Below are positions 50,122 to 62,811 of a stretch of DNA of 64,000 nucleotides, one piece after another. The notes under the pieces were generated by a model. It had not been told where the DNA came from, did not search any database, and saw nothing but the letters and a program-made list of their open reading frames with translations. Positions within the stretch are counted from its first letter, which is position 1. Every line of letters starts with the position of its first letter. A program made the translations under genes and the position numbers. Source of the stretch: Sporobolomyces roseus (lineage: Eukaryota; Basidiomycota; Microbotryomycetes; Sporidiobolales; Sporidiobolaceae); NCBI GenBank assembly GCA_016617785.1, contig JADILM010000001.1:2666001-2730000 (forward strand), given 5' to 3'.

Positions 50122-53100
50122 ATGCCGCCTTCATCTCCTCCATCTTCACCCAACAAGCGATTCATCTTTCCAACCTTAACATTCCATTGCAGCTTGATCG
50201 CCCTCGTATTCGCTCTAGCTATCTTCCGATTCTTTATACAAGGTGAGTACAGCTCTCGGTGATGACTTGTTGCGAGATTGGGAAGGAATAATTACGGAAG
50301 CGAGAAATCCTCAAGAGTGGGAAGCTGGCTATAGACCGCGGCTAGGAAGCGTGAGGTGGATACTTGATCAATGGAGAGCTAACGGGGTGAAAAGAGTTCT
50401 TACTTCTCTTAGCCCAGCTGTATTCCATTCCCTCGCATTTCCGACTGCTCTTTCGTAGAACAACAGTTCAGTCGAGGCACTTCTCGGACCATCACTGACG
50501 AGTACGTTGTTGACACAGACTCCGGAGATCGACATCACTGCCGTGCTCTCCTCAACACGGGACGATGGCTCGACAATTCTCACACGAGTTGGCAACCAGA
50601 AGGTTGTATGTTACACCCTTACACGCCGAAGCAAGTCACACAATGTCTCGAAGGTCGAACAGTCGTCTTCATGGGTGATTCGACCGTGCGACAAGTCTTC
50701 TGTGACCTCGATTCTCTTTGCGATGATTTTGCGAAAGTTGAGAACTCACGCTTCATTCGATGGCTGTAGATGCCGCTGTCAAACACGTCGACAAGAAGGT
50801 GGAAACAGTAGCAGAGAAGCACTCTGACCGGACGATCAAAGCTGGAGGAATCACTTTCTCGTTTTACTGGGATCCTTTCCTGAACGGAACTCGTGCCGGT
50901 CAACTACTCGATGGCACCTTCAGCGCAAAGACCGGAGGACAGCCGACTCTCGCAGTAATCGGCAGTGGAATCTGGTACCTTCGACACCCTGAATCAGGAG
51001 GAATCTCCGCTTGGAACAGGAAAATGGACGCAATCTTCGCAGCCGCGAACCCTTCCCTCGCTCCTATCGCCGACGAACTCATTCTCCTCCCCGTCGAGAA
51101 CGCTATCGAGTCCCGATTATCACCTGAAAGAGCGGCAACGGTTCATCTGGATGACATTCGAATTATGAATGAAGGGCTCGACGACCGGATTCGAAGTGCA
51201 GCATCCAAAGCGAGTGGGAGTGTCAGCAAGAGGCAACGACCCGTCTTGGCAATCCCGAGAGCGTTCAACAAGCTCATCGCAGGGTTGGAGGACGAGACTG
51301 TCGATGGTCTTCACTTCTCGGATTCGATCAGCAAGGTCCAAGCTAGCATCTTACTGAACCTCCGATGCAACGACGTACTGCCCAAGAAGTTCCCCTTCGA
51401 CAAGACCTGCTGTTTCCAGTACCCTTCGCCTAATTACGTTCAAATGGGATTACTGGCGATTCTTCTCGCATGGGCACCAGCTGGTCTCTACCTCTATTCT
51501 CGATGTAGGTTCAGCTCTTTTAACTACAGAGAATCGTACGCTCACGCCACTTCCTCATACAGCGGATCTTGCACCTTCCCTTTACAACTTCTTCCCCGAC
51601 CAGAAATACCTCCTCCCCCTCGCTATTTTCAGTTTCGCCGTCTCCTTCCTCTTCGTCGCCGATCGAACCAATCTCTTCCTGAAGGAGAACAAGCAATATG
51701 ACGCTGTCACCTTCGCCGCCCTTTCCATCCTCTCTCTCGTCGCCGGAATCGTCACAATGAAACCGGTCGAAAAAGATCTCGGATTTCTCAATCGTGATCA
51801 AACAGACGAGTGGAAAGGATGGATGCAGATCGCGATCCTCATCTATCACTATCTCGGAGCTAGCAAGATCAGCGGAATCTACAATCCGATTCGAGTCCTC
51901 GTCGCAGCCTACCTCTTCATGAGTGGTTACGGTCACCTCTCCTTCTTCCTCAAGAAAGCCGATTTTGGATTCGCTCGAGTAGCCAATATCCTTGTCAGGC
52001 TCAACCTTCTCACGGTCGTTCTCGCCTACCTGATGGATACCGATTATCTCAGTTACTATTTCTCGCCTCTCGTTACTGTTTGTGAGCACAATCTCTTTCC
52101 CGTTCTCTTCCGGTCACAGCACTAACGAATCACTCTTTTGGTCAGGGTTCGGTATCATCTGGGTCACTCTATGGATTGGTCACTCTTACAACGATCGCCC
52201 AATCTTCCTCCTCTCGAAACTCTTCATCGCTGCTGGCCTCACCGCTGCCTTCTTCATGATCCCTGGACCTCTCGAATCGACTTTCGGACTCATCAACACA
52301 ATCTTCTCGACAACTTGGAACGCTGGAGAATGGCGATTCCGACAGACGCTCGACATGTGGATCGTTTGGGTCGGAATGCTTACTGCTTACGCATTCATGA
52401 AGATCAAGGAGTATCGTATCACCGACGATCCTCGCTGGTCAGACTGGCAGAAGTGGACGATTATCGGATCAGGAGTCGGAATGGCAGGTTACTTCTTTTT
52501 CGAACTCACGAGGGAATCAAAGTTTGTCTACAACGCGTATCACCCTTACGTTTCGATGTTACCGGTATTGGCGTGGTGCGTATTACGGAATGCGACACCT
52601 TTCCTGAGGAGTACGAGCAGCAAGTTCTTCATCTTTTTCGGTCAATGTTCGCTCGAAACTTTCATCATTCAATTCCATCTCTTTATCGCTGGAGAGTAAG
52701 TCATCTTTAGCTCTCTCATCTTTGCTGTTATACTGACCTTCGATTTGCCGTAGTACCCGAGGTATCATCATGATGATTCCAGGAGGACCTTGGTTGAGAC
52801 CGCTCAACTTCATCATCACCTCTCTCATCGTATGTTCTTCCTCTCGAGCGTGATTGCTGGATATATGATCGAGCTGATATGCGTCCTCCTTCTAGTTCGT
52901 GTTTGTGTCGAACCAAGTCGCGATAGCGACAGGAGTACTCACTTCTTGGATCTGCTACGTTCCCAAACCGAACAACTCTCGCCTACCAACCGCCAACTCT
53001 TCCGCAATCCCTTCGATACCTTCATCTGCTACCCTCGCATCCTCAGGAGCGCACACCGCCGGAGGAGGACCAGGTGCAGCTGAATACGTCGCATTGAGTA

Positions 53101-53325
53101 CGATGAGCGACGATGAAAGACCTTCGCCTCGTACGAACGGTCTAGGAAACGATCAAGGTCGAGGAAGGTCGTCCAAGGTGGTCGATTGGCTCAAGCGAGA
53201 TCTTCGGTTCAGATTCGTCGTGATTCTTCTCGGACTTTGGGTGTTGAATACAGTTTGTGAGTCTCGCTCTCTCTCTTTTCTCGGAGTTTGCGCTGATTTT
53301 TTTTGCTCTTACAGATCCTAGCTGA
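50122..53325 (+). CDS. Cas1-like polysaccharide O-acetyltransferase
   Basis: Eight exons: 50122-50242, 50459-50701, 50770-51504, 51563-52081, 52146-52695, 52754-52829, 52896-53256, 53315-53325; 871 aa. The family O-acetylates capsule or wall polysaccharide in the Golgi (Cryptococcus Cas1p; plant and animal relatives). A short N-tail is followed by anchor [16 protein letters not shown], then a lumenal PC-esterase domain: [19 protein letters not shown], catalytic Ser in [14 protein letters not shown], and the Asp-His block DGLHFSD. The C-terminal acyltransferase domain has about ten membrane spans, with [40 protein letters not shown] and [19 protein letters not shown]. Intron 1 (216 nt) is long and could hide an exon. 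The last exon adds only PS-stop. Confidence 0.92.
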
Positions 53326-53665
53326 GTATGGAAGAGCAGAAGAGTATTAGAGTAAGAAAGGGAGGGAGAATTATACCAGTTTTGTACCCACATCGTCGTC
53401 GGGAAATTTGATAGATGCATCTTTTGGAAAGCTTGTCCGCTCGTCGTGAGCGCTTGCATTGGCTCTGCTGTCCAAGATCGGGGGCTTTGGCAGTGACGAA
53501 CTTACTCGTTTTGGCTGCAAAAGCCGTCTGAGCTCGGCTTCTCTTCTTCTCGGACTCGCTACAGATTCGTTCGAGCGCTAGGAATCTCGCGAGCTGGTTA
53601 TAGGCACTGGGCCTCAAGAAGTTGGAGAGGATGAGGATCGACTTTGTGAAGCGCGATGGGGAACA
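53326..53665. other. Intergenic after the Cas1-like gene
   Basis: 340 bases, nothing recognisable. Confidence 0.5.
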
Positions 53666-54046
53666 ATGGGATCAAACCCTCCTCTTCGCACTCCTCCTTC
53701 TCCTCTCGACAACGTGACGTCCATCCTCGGCACTGCCTCAGTCGATCCGACCTCTCCTTCTGACCCCGGAACGACCGAGAAGCAGAAGAAGAACAAGAAG
53801 AAGAAAAAAGCGAAGAAGTCGAAAGGAGGTCAACCAGGAGAGCAAGCTTGCGAACCAGCGGGCGACGATCAGGGCTTACTAGAGGAGAGTACTCGAGGGA
53901 GCAGTAGAGTAGAGGATCATTTAGTCTTGTTGGTGTATCGAAGTAGTCCATTGTTTCTTTGCTCAAACTTCGATGGAATGCGAACGAAACGAATACGAGC
54001 GAACGAGATCAGGCTCTCGAAGTATCAGAAGCCTACTTCAAAGTAG
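53666..54046 (+). CDS. Small Lys-rich hypothetical protein
   Basis: A single open frame of 126 codons starting MGSNPPLRTPPSPLDN, with a strongly basic run EKQKKNKKKKKAKKSKGG at about residues 38-55 and a less regular second half. It might be a short nuclear or ribosome-associated protein, or the first exon of a gene ending in the frame before 53940. Codon bias is gene-like only in the first 80 codons. No family recognised. Confidence 0.35.
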   Translation: MGSNPPLRTPPSPLDNVTSILGTASVDPTSPSDPGTTEKQKKNKKKKKAKKSKGGQPGEQACEPAGDDQGLLEESTRGSSRVEDHLVLLVYRSSPLFLCSNFDGMRTKRIRANEIRLSKYQKPTSK

Positions 54047-54194
54047 CAGTCTTCTCGTGAGCGTGAGGGCGTGCAAAGCGCTCAGTAGCGAATCGAGATT
54101 GTCTCTCCCCCGGAAGTATCCTCAAAAATCTGTACATAACTGCGTTTCTGCCGAGTCGAATCATTCCTATCCACTACGATTCTCCCCCTTTCCT

Positions 54195-55642
54195 CTACAC
54201 GTCTCCCGCGCCTCCCGCTTCCTCCTCCGCCGTAGGTTGACCCGTAGCCTCCCCTTCACCAGTAATCATCGCGTCCCTACTCGCCGCCGCTGCCGCAACC
54301 CTCGATTTCTTCCTCTCTTGTTCAGCTTCCTTCTCCTTCTCGATCTCGCTCACAACAGCAGTCAATTCCTCTGCAGTCAAATTCTATGATCCCACTCAAA
54401 CCCTCATCAGCACTCGAAACTCGCACTCTCGAGAGGGAAGGGGGAATGGAGGCTTACTCGTACTTTCCCGAATCCTTCCATCACAGCCAAGTCGATATTC
54501 TTTGAACCGGCTTGAACTACTTCGAGGAGTGATTTCACGGCGAGTTGAATCGTTTCAGAAGTTGATAGATCGGTTTTCCAATTCTTTTCCAAGAACTCCC
54601 GGACAGTCTTTGAAGATCTTCCAATCGCGTTTGCCTAACACCACAAACCTCTTTATCAGTCCTCGTTCAATCTCAATATGGGGAAGAAGTGGAGGAGGTG
54701 TGAAGACTTACTTTCCAAGCAGAGAAAATTCCAGATGGTTCAGTCAAATACAATTTAGGACTCTTCTCATCATCGTGATCGAACCCGACGATCAAACAAC
54801 TAATTCCGAAAGGTCTCACTCCACCAGATTGAGTGTACTTTTGTTGGATCCCTGCGATGTGTCGAGTGATGTATTCGACAGAGACTGGGTCTTCGACGGT
54901 GAGGCGGTGAGATTGACATTCGGTACGAGCTCGGTCGATTAGGATACGTGCGTCGGCCGTGAGACCTAAAAGGGAGAGAGGAGCGGGGTTAGCGATGTGA
55001 GGGATTTGGGTGCGAGGGAATTGCGAAGGAGGAGAAAACGAAGGGGTTTGAGGGGTTGTATCGTCGTGGGTGCAGCAGAAGAAATGATAGATCGTGTGAG
55101 GTGGTGGAGACTCGAAAGAGTCGGTTTTCGAGGTGTAGGGGAGTAGAAGGGAGAAGGGAGGAGAAGTAAAAGAGAGGGGAGATGTATTTCCACCTCGAGA
55201 TTGCCCTCCTCTTCGTATCCGACTCTAGTCTGTTTCTTTCGAGAAGTAAAGAGTTTTAGAAACGTACCAGCGAATCCCAATACGATATGATCATCCAACA
55301 ATGCCGTCTTCCTAACAGTTCTCGGATCTTGTAATTGTAAGACGGATTTCTTCTCTACTGCCAATACGACACAATCTTTTCCTCTGACTCCTACTGCGCA
55401 AGTACCTTTTCGTACTGCTTCCAAAGCGTAATCGACCTGAAATTGGGAGATGAGAGGGTTGCGTAAGTCAACTTGTAAAATGAGGTGGAATGGGAGAGAG
55501 AGAGGGCGTACTTGAAATAGATGACCGTCGGGACTAGATAGAGAGGGAAGAGTGAGTTAGTACAAGAGCGAGGAGGGATTCAAGATGATGAGATGAGAGT
55601 TAGTTACGCGAAAGTGGTGAGTGCGGTATCGTATCTGGACAT
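54195..55642 (-). CDS. PRE6: 20S proteasome alpha subunit (alpha-4 type, PRE6/PSMA7-like)
   Basis: Six exons: 55608-55642, 55512-55533, 55268-55436, 54712-54965, 54458-54634, 54195-54383; 281 aa. Outer-ring subunit of the 20S core. The alpha signature is [11 protein letters not shown] followed by [20 protein letters not shown]; then [39 protein letters not shown], and [19 protein letters not shown]. The [18 protein letters not shown] block points to alpha-4. The C-terminus is longer than usual and Lys/Ala/Glu-rich after [14 protein letters not shown]. The 22-nt exon 2 is fixed by phase and the PDGHLFQ motif. Confidence 0.9.
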
Positions 55643-55815
55643 GACTAGCTAGTTGGAGTGTGTTGTGAGTACTCCTATAGAGTGATTGAGAAGAGTAAGA
55701 AGGAGAGGAAGAGAGAGGGAAAGTCGTCGTCGTTGTCATCGATTCGTCCCTCTCTCGTTCTCCTCCACTCTTCTCCCTCGCTCAATCCACCCTAATAAGA
55801 GCAGTATAGAGCTGA

Positions 55816-58800
55816 ATGGAGTTTGCAACTTCATTGTTATCCTCTGCCTCTACCGCCCTCGCCGCTGCCCAGAAACCGACTCTCTCTTCATCCTACACGA
55901 CAGACACTACCTTCCCTCCTTTGCAAGTAGGAGTATGGAAGATCACTAGAGCCAAACACAACTCGAATGGCAAACTAGTCAGCATTTGGAATGCCGATAA
56001 AGCAAACTTGAATAGTGGGGGGAACTCGACCTCGAATAGGAGAGCAGGAGCGAGGGATAGGGATACAGATAGATTGAAATACGCTATAGACGTACTCAAG
56101 AAAGAGGTAAACCTTTCTACACTTTCATTCTCGATGTTTCGCTCACTCTCTTTCTCGATGTTTAGGCTTCCTCACTCTCTCGATTACGACACCCCTGCAT
56201 TCTCGAAATGGCAGAACCTCCATCAGAATCCCGTTACTCGATCACATTCGCAACCGAACCCGTCCTCTCGTCCCTTCGACATTCACTCGACGTCTCCATC
56301 TCATCCGCACAACGAAGAGGCAGGGATCAACACAGGAGTAAAGAAGAGGAGGAATTGGAGTTGGACGAAGTAGAGATTCAGAAAGGCATGAGTCAGTTGG
56401 GAAAAGGATTACAGTTCTTGCATGAGAGCGTGAAATTGGTTCATGGAAATTTATCTCCTGAATCAGTCATCATCAATGCGAAAGTAAGCCTCACTCCTGC
56501 CCTTTCTTTAACTTGAGACGTCAAGCTAATATTTGAGGGCGTATGGTGCAGGGAGATTGGAAGTTGTCTGGGTTCGGACTATCAACTTATTTGTTCGATT
56601 CAGAAGGAGTACCCGCGAAATGGGAGTTCCCAGTTTACGATCACAGTTTACCTTCTTCCGTACAACGAGATTACGATTACATAGGTGAGCAGTAAACTCC
56701 TTGACTCGCTTTCTCCCGATCCTTTCCTCGAGGTTAACGAAAACCCAACCTCTCACTGAAATCGTTGAAACAGCACCCGAATACATTCTCGATGAATCCT
56801 CCCCTTCCCCCGCCAACGACCTCTATTCCCTCGGATGTATCCTACATTCGATCCACCTCCGTACCGGTCCCCCCTTCGCAAACCACAACACCCTCTCTAC
56901 CGCTCGATCCAACATTGAATCCTCCCTCTCCCTCCTCACTTCCCAATGGCGCAAACTCCCACAAGATACTCAACAAGTTCTCAACTCCTTGATCACTCGT
57001 TATCCAAATCGAAGAATGACGGCGAAACAGTTTTTGGAGAGTAGTTATTTTCAGGGAGTTTTGGTTGGAACGTTGAGGTTCTTGGAGAGGGACAGTTTCA
57101 ATTCGAAGAGTGGGGAAGCCCAAACTAGCTTCCTGAAAGGACTCATCACTGTACGTTCTCCATCCATCTCCCTCTTCCTTTCTAGGATTAAACCCCTTCT
57201 CGATGATTAGGTCCTACCATCTTTCTCGTCGAAAGTAAACCGACTCAAGATCCTCCCTACGCTTTTGGAGCTGACAGTCCAATCCAATCTAATCCCTTTC
57301 CTCCTCCCTCCCTTACTCTACATCGCAACTCAATTACCAGACAAAGAATTCATGAGGGACGTTTTACCCAACCTGAAACCTATCTTTACGATTAAAGAAC
57401 CTGTACAAGCTGTGGTGGGGCTACTGGATAATCTACAGGTGTTCAAGGAGAAGTGCAATGATGCTGTGTTTCGAGAAGGTGAGTTTTCGATCTCTCTCTC
57501 TCGTTCGATGGAGGGCGAGTGTAGCTGACCGAGAAGGTGAGAGATGAACAGAGGTCATGCCATTAGTGTATCATGCTTTGGAGAGTGATAACCCTGTTGT
57601 ATTGGAGAAAGCACTCAAAGTTGTCCCCGGTTTGTGCGAATCTTTAGATTATACCGTATGTCAAACTTTCTTCTTCTCTAAACTATCAACTCTTACTCCT
57701 CGAACGAAAGACTGATGAGTAGAGAGATAATTCGAGTATAGACGGTGAAACAAACGTTATTCCCTAAGATTACTACAGTGTTTAGTAAAACGACTTTATT
57801 ATCCGTCAAAGTCAAGTAAGCGTCTCTCTCTCTTTCTCTTTCCCCTTTCCTCAAGCAGTAACTGATTTGAGTGGGGTACAGTACCCTGATCTGTTTCCAT
57901 TCAATGATCAAGATACTTGATAAATTCACGTTGACTGAGAAATTGGTACCGTTATTGAGTAAGATCAAGACTAAAGAACCTAGTGTCATGATTGCTACTC
58001 TGGCGGTACATGAAGAGATGGGAAAGAAATGCGAGGTGGAAGCGAGTGAGCTCATTTCTTCCCTACTTCAGCAGAGAATGCAGAGTTGACGATGATGAGC
58101 TACTCAGTCGCCACGCTGATTCTTCCTCAATTGTGGGCAATGTCGATTGGTCCTCTACTCAACGTCGATCAATTCACGAAATTCATCACAGTCATCAAAG
58201 CCTTGTCTACCCGAGTCGAAACCGAACATTTCCAACGACTTTCCGAGCTCAAACGATTGGAAGAATCTTCGGGAGGTCAACGATCGGGAGGAGGAGATGG
58301 AGTAGGTGGAATGACGAGTGGGTTGGGAATGGTGAATCCTGGAGTTGCGGGGGTTAGCGATTTTGAGGCGTTGGTGAGGGGGACAACGAATTCGAACGCG
58401 AATGGATTGGGTGCGAGAGGGAGACAGGTAGATATCTTTTCCGATGAATCACCCGTATGTTCTTCCTCTCTTTCTTGCCCTAGTCGCGAGGAAGCTGATC
58501 TTGACCCTTGTTTGCAACTCGTTCAGGCTTTGACCCCAACTCCAACGGGTGGTAACAGTTATTTGTCTTCTCCACCTCTCCCAGCTCTCCCAACATCTTC
58601 ACCACCATTCATGTCACCCTCTTCCTTCCCCTCTTCCTCCACTCACACGATTCAACCGACCCGACCTTCTCCTGCACCTCGGCTCTCATCGACCTCCTCT
58701 TCCTCCGCAGCTCTCCCTCGATCCTCTCTCGGAGCTAGATCAGTCCCTTCAACCTCGTTCAACTCCTCAATCTTCCCCGCTCCATCTCCCTCTCAAACCC

Positions 58801-59246
58801 CTCCACCCGCTCCTCCAGCTCAAAACGGGAACTCCCTGCGCTCTTTCGCTCCTCTACAACCCCAATCTCGTACATCACCAGCAACGCATTCTTACCCTAC
58901 AACACCTTCCGCCTCCTCCTCATCACAACAACAACAACAACCCAATTACAATTTCTCTTCCCTCTCTCTATCCTCGACCTCATCAGGAGGTCTCCCACCT
59001 TTAGCTCCCACATCCTCATCCATCTTCCCCTCGAACCAAGCACCAGCAGCGCCTCAACCAATTCAATGGAACGTGGTTCCACCATTACAACCCACCTCAT
59101 CCCCTCAACAACAAAAACCGAATCTACCTCCTGGCTACTCTTCGAATTCGGGTACATTACAACCGACAGTCAGGAATCAGGGAGGAGGAGTAGGGGGAGG
59201 GAAGACGGGTTGGGGTAATTGGGAAGATTTGGATCCGCTGAAATAA
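55816..59246 (+). CDS. SCY1-like pseudokinase (SCYL2 type)
   Basis: Ten exons: 55816-56106, 56166-56483, 56552-56684, 56774-57150, 57211-57478, 57552-57655, 57742-57815, 57882-58045, 58108-58454, 58527-59246; 931 aa. SCYL2 relatives bind clathrin adaptors and act in Golgi-endosome sorting. The kinase-like part has degenerate catalytic motifs: the HRD position reads VHGNLSPES and the DFG position LSGFGLS, so activity is unlikely. Later come APEYILDESSPSPANDLYSL and HEAT-like repeats (PNLKPIFTIKEPVQAVVGLL, ATLILPQLWAMSIGPLLN). The C-terminal 250 residues are Pro/Ser/Gln-rich and end WGNWEDLDPLK. The 72-nt intron at 58455-58526 is in-frame and may be retained. Confidence 0.9.
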
Positions 59247-59500
59247 AAAGCGATGAATTGCTTTTTTTCCGAAAAGCTCGTTGTTTACCGTACTTCTTTG
59301 CGCAAAGCTCGACGTATCGTGACTCTACCTTCGGAACCCTCACAGTTGATAATAAGCCGTACGGGAGAGCTCACGAGGTTCTCCCTTTCAACCTTTTCAA
59401 CCTTTCCCCACCTTGTCGTTCAACTTTCTTTTTCCCCTCTTTCGCTCCTCCCCTCTTCCTCTTCCTCCTCTTCTTCTCATTCACGATTTCGAACAACGAA

Positions 59501-61242
59501 ATGTGTGATAAACCTTCAGCTACGATGAAATCAGCACTCTTTTACGGCAAGCACGATATCAAGGTGGAAGAGATTCCGTTGCCTGATCCGAAAGGAAAAG
59601 AAGTTAGGGTCAAAGTAGCTTGGTGGTGAGCTCCCTTCTACATCTCCTTCTCGATATAGACTGAGAGCTGATCCTCGGGCCTGTACAGCGGTATCTGCGG
59701 TACTGGTAAGCTCTCTTTCAATCAGTTTTCTCTGATTTCCCCACACACTCAGCATTTCGCAACGAGCTAACCTCTCTCTCTCTTTATCTTCCTCGCAGAC
59801 TTGCACGAATATGAAGCTGGACCGATTCTCTGCCCTACGAACGAGAATCCTCACGCTTTGACAGGGACGGGTTTACCAGTCTGTTTGGGTCACGGTGCGC
59901 ATTTCCTCCTTCGCTTTCCCTTTGAGACTCAGCATTATTTGGAGGTACTGAGTAGTTCTGAGAGCTCGCAGAATTCTCGGGAGTCATCGATATGGTCGGA
60001 GAAGAAGCGGATTCGAAATGGAAAGTTGGCGACAGGGTTTGCATGTGAGTTCTCAAGCTCAATTTCCATTGAAACATTCGCTGACATCTCCAGAATATTG
60101 ATAGTGAGGCCGTCATCTCGTGTCACGAATGTTACGCTTGCAAGATTGGATGCAATAACGGTCAGTTCCTCAATTCTCCGATTCTCGTTTCGTCAACTCA
60201 CACTCCTCGCCCAAACCTATAGCTTGCACGAAGCTCGGGTTCGTCGGTCTCTCGACGTCGACGCAAATCGGAGGAGGTCTCTCGGAATACTACATCTGTG
60301 ATCGACCCGAGGACTACCTTCACAAACTTCCCGACTCTGTCTCTCTCAAAGCAGGAGCGATGTGTGAACCCCTCGCCGTCGCTATCCACGCAGTCAAACG
60401 ATCAGGCTTCAAAAAAGGAGAGAAAGTCCTCGTTTGTGGAGCAGGACCCATCGGATCTCTACTCATCACCGTTCTCAAAGCTCAAGGCGCTTCCCTCATT
60501 ATCGTTTCCGAACCTTCCTCTGCTCGACGATCGGTCGCTCAACGAGCTGGTGCAGATCATCTGCTTGATCCAGCTTCAATGGACGTCGTAGCGAAAGTCA
60601 AGGAGCTCACTGGAGGCAAAGATTGTGGTGTCGATGTCGCTTTTGAAGCTGCCGGAAACGGTAAAGCTCTCGAAGTTGCGATTGCTGCGACCTGCACGAG
60701 GGGAAGAGTATTGAACGTTTCGGTTTGGTCGAAACCTGCTGTTGTGAGTCCCGTATTCTTCCGAAAGTCTGAGGATTTTTGGAAACAAGCTGACCGAAAG
60801 TCCTCTGTCAGATCGATATGAACAAGCTCGTGTTCGAAGAGAAGACTATCTTAGGTGAGTTCGAACTTTGTTCTCCTTCCTTGACCCAGCTTTCTCTAAT
60901 TCTACGCTCGTTTCGCAGGTTCGTCTTGTTATCGAGGGGATCATGAAGAGCTTCTCGCCGCTCTCGAAAGTGGATCTATCAAGCTCGAACGTAAGCTATT
61001 ACCCTTTCATTGTCATTGCTCTTCCGGTCGGCTCAAGCTTGCTGTCTTACACAGACTTCATCACTGCAACGATTCCCCTCGACGAACTTGTCGAGAAAGG
61101 ATTCAACGAGTTGATCCACAATAACGAGAATCGTGAGCACTCATTCTCAACATCTCTCCGAGTCCTCCCGCTGAACCTTCTTCGCTGTGCAGACGTCAAA
61201 ATCTTGGTTTCGCCCTCCGGAAACTTGGATCAACCGTTCTGA
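59501..61242 (+). CDS. Zinc-dependent medium-chain dehydrogenase, (R,R)-butanediol dehydrogenase type
   Basis: Ten exons: 59501-59625, 59689-59705, 59799-59894, 59972-60044, 60105-60160, 60223-60743, 60812-60854, 60919-60990, 61055-61132, 61193-61242; 376 aa. It interconverts acetoin and 2,3-butanediol or a related secondary alcohol with NAD(H); the exact substrate is inferred. The catalytic zinc site is CGICGTDLHEYEAGPI and CLGHEFSGVIDMVGE; structural zinc cysteines are in SCHECYACKIGCNNAC; the Rossmann motif is VLVCGAGPIGSLLITVLKA. The 17-nt microexon 2 encodes the CGICG zinc loop. The acceptor at 60104 is selected because it continues VCIEAVISCHEC. An alternative start is the ATG at 59525 (MKSALFYGKHD). 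Confidence 0.92.
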
Positions 61243-61533
61243 AGGGATTCCGGGAAACGGCAATGAACATACAGAAACAATAGTAGTACCTTTTCAGTCG
61301 TGGAATATTATATCCAGCTTTCTCTCGCTTGAAACGATTAAGTCGAAATCGAAACCGGTTTCCTCGACTTTTTCGTAAAGTCCGAAAGCTTTCTGTTCAT
61401 TCCCACATCGTATCTACAGCTCTATCTACATCTGAATCATCTACACTTCACTTTGATCTATCCTTCGTAAGCGCATCTACGTCTCGCCTCCAACCTTGCC
61501 GGAATCAAACAAGCGATCTCATTCTTTTCTTCT

Positions 61534-62811
61534 CTATTCCTCCTCCTCGTATTTCTTCATTGCTTCCTCCCTCTGTTTCCTCCTCTCCTCCATCTTCCCA
61601 TTCCTCCACTCGACCAATCCTCTCTCATCCCAATGACCAGATTCTTTCCTCTCCCTCTTGATTTGTGCTTCGTTCGGATACGAGTGATTCGAGTCGACTG
61701 AAGGACTCGAGGGAACCGGGAGCTGACGAGTCGAGTTGAGTGGAAGAGCGTTGTCGCCATGAAGCATAGGCGAGGGAGCCGAAGGGAGCTCTTGTGATTG
61801 AGAGAAAGAGACGGGAGGTAAACGAGGGAAAGGGATGAAGGAAGGAGAGATCGGATGAATTGAATAGAGGTCGGCTGATGATTGAGGGCGTTGATGACTT
61901 TGAAGATCGAGGGGTCGAGTCGAAGCAGTAGCGATGAAAGGAACCATTGGAGTAGACGAACGATCGAATTGAGCTTGTTGACGAGCGACTCTATCGATTT
62001 CTTCATCCAACAACCTTCCTAGTGTCGTAGCTCCTACTGTGTGATGACTGTACTCTGAGATTGAACGAGATGAGAGGGATCTAGCGCGGCGGAGAGGAGG
62101 AGGTGCAAGAAGAGAGTTGAAAGGGAGAGTCGAGAAATGAATCGAGGCGTCGTCGCCTGAAGACCAGGAGTGTCGGGTGTTTGAGGCTTCTTCGATGAGT
62201 GAGTGATGGTAAGGATAACTTTGAGAGTGAGCGTGCGAGTTCGAGTGATAACCTGTCACTTGAGAGATTCCCCGATGGAGCTCCGTTCCTTCGTTCCCGT
62301 TCTCATTCCTTTCCTCAAGATCTCCTCCTCCGATTCCAACCTGGTGAAGAGTACGATGGACTTCGTTCGTAGGAGAGTACATCTCGAGCTGTATCGGCCA
62401 ACTAATCTCGGGAGGCCAACTCCTTCGACCTTTCTTGACGATAATTCTCGAACCTTGTGAATTGAGAGTAGTCGTTACGGAGGGGAACGAGGAAGTGGAA
62501 CGAGGTTGAGGTCGATGGACAGGTCGAATGAGAGCTGAAGTGGAGTGAGGGAGGAAGAGGGGTCGAGGATATTGGAGAAGAACGGAGTTGGATTTCGATG
62601 ACGGAGGAGAACCGGAGGAGTCTTGAGAGGATGCAGGAGAGTGACTGAGATGCTTTGGTGCTTCGAGCGAAGTCTTGCTTGAGCGAAGTCGCCTCCAACA
62701 GAGGAACGCGATGAGGATACCTGAGAGAAGGACCACGAGAGGAAGTATGAGGGCAGCGATCCAGAGTGAACTCGTCCCTGAGTAACGAGGGGTGTTGGAC
62801 TGGGTCATCAT
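61534..62811 (-). CDS. Single-pass membrane protein with Ser/Pro-rich cytoplasmic tail, unrecognised
   Basis: One open frame of 425 codons. The N-terminus MMTQSNTPRYSGTSS is followed directly by a membrane segment LWIAALILPLVVLLSGILIA and basic CWRRLRSSK, which predicts a type III orientation with a large cytoplasmic tail. The tail is Ser/Pro/His-rich with no enzymatic motif, and ends in a charged helix EERRKQREEAMKKYEEEE. Two ATGs stand in tandem at the start (62811 and 62808). Such proteins occur in basidiomycetes without known function. Codon use is normal for the window. Confidence 0.65.
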   Translation of the reverse strand: MMTQSNTPRYSGTSSLWIAALILPLVVLLSGILIAFLCWRRLRSSKTSLEAPKHLSHSPASSQDSSGSPPSSKSNSVLLQYPRPLFLPHSTSALIRPVHRPQPRSTSSFPSVTTTLNSQGSRIIVKKGRRSWPPEISWPIQLEMYSPTNEVHRTLHQVGIGGGDLEERNENGNEGTELHRGISQVTGYHSNSHAHSQSYPYHHSLIEEASNTRHSWSSGDDASIHFSTLPFNSLLAPPPLRRARSLSSRSISEYSHHTVGATTLGRLLDEEIDRVARQQAQFDRSSTPMVPFIATASTRPLDLQSHQRPQSSADLYSIHPISPSFIPFPRLPPVSFSQSQELPSAPSPMLHGDNALPLNSTRQLPVPSSPSVDSNHSYPNEAQIKRERKESGHWDERGLVEWRNGKMEERRKQREEAMKKYEEEE

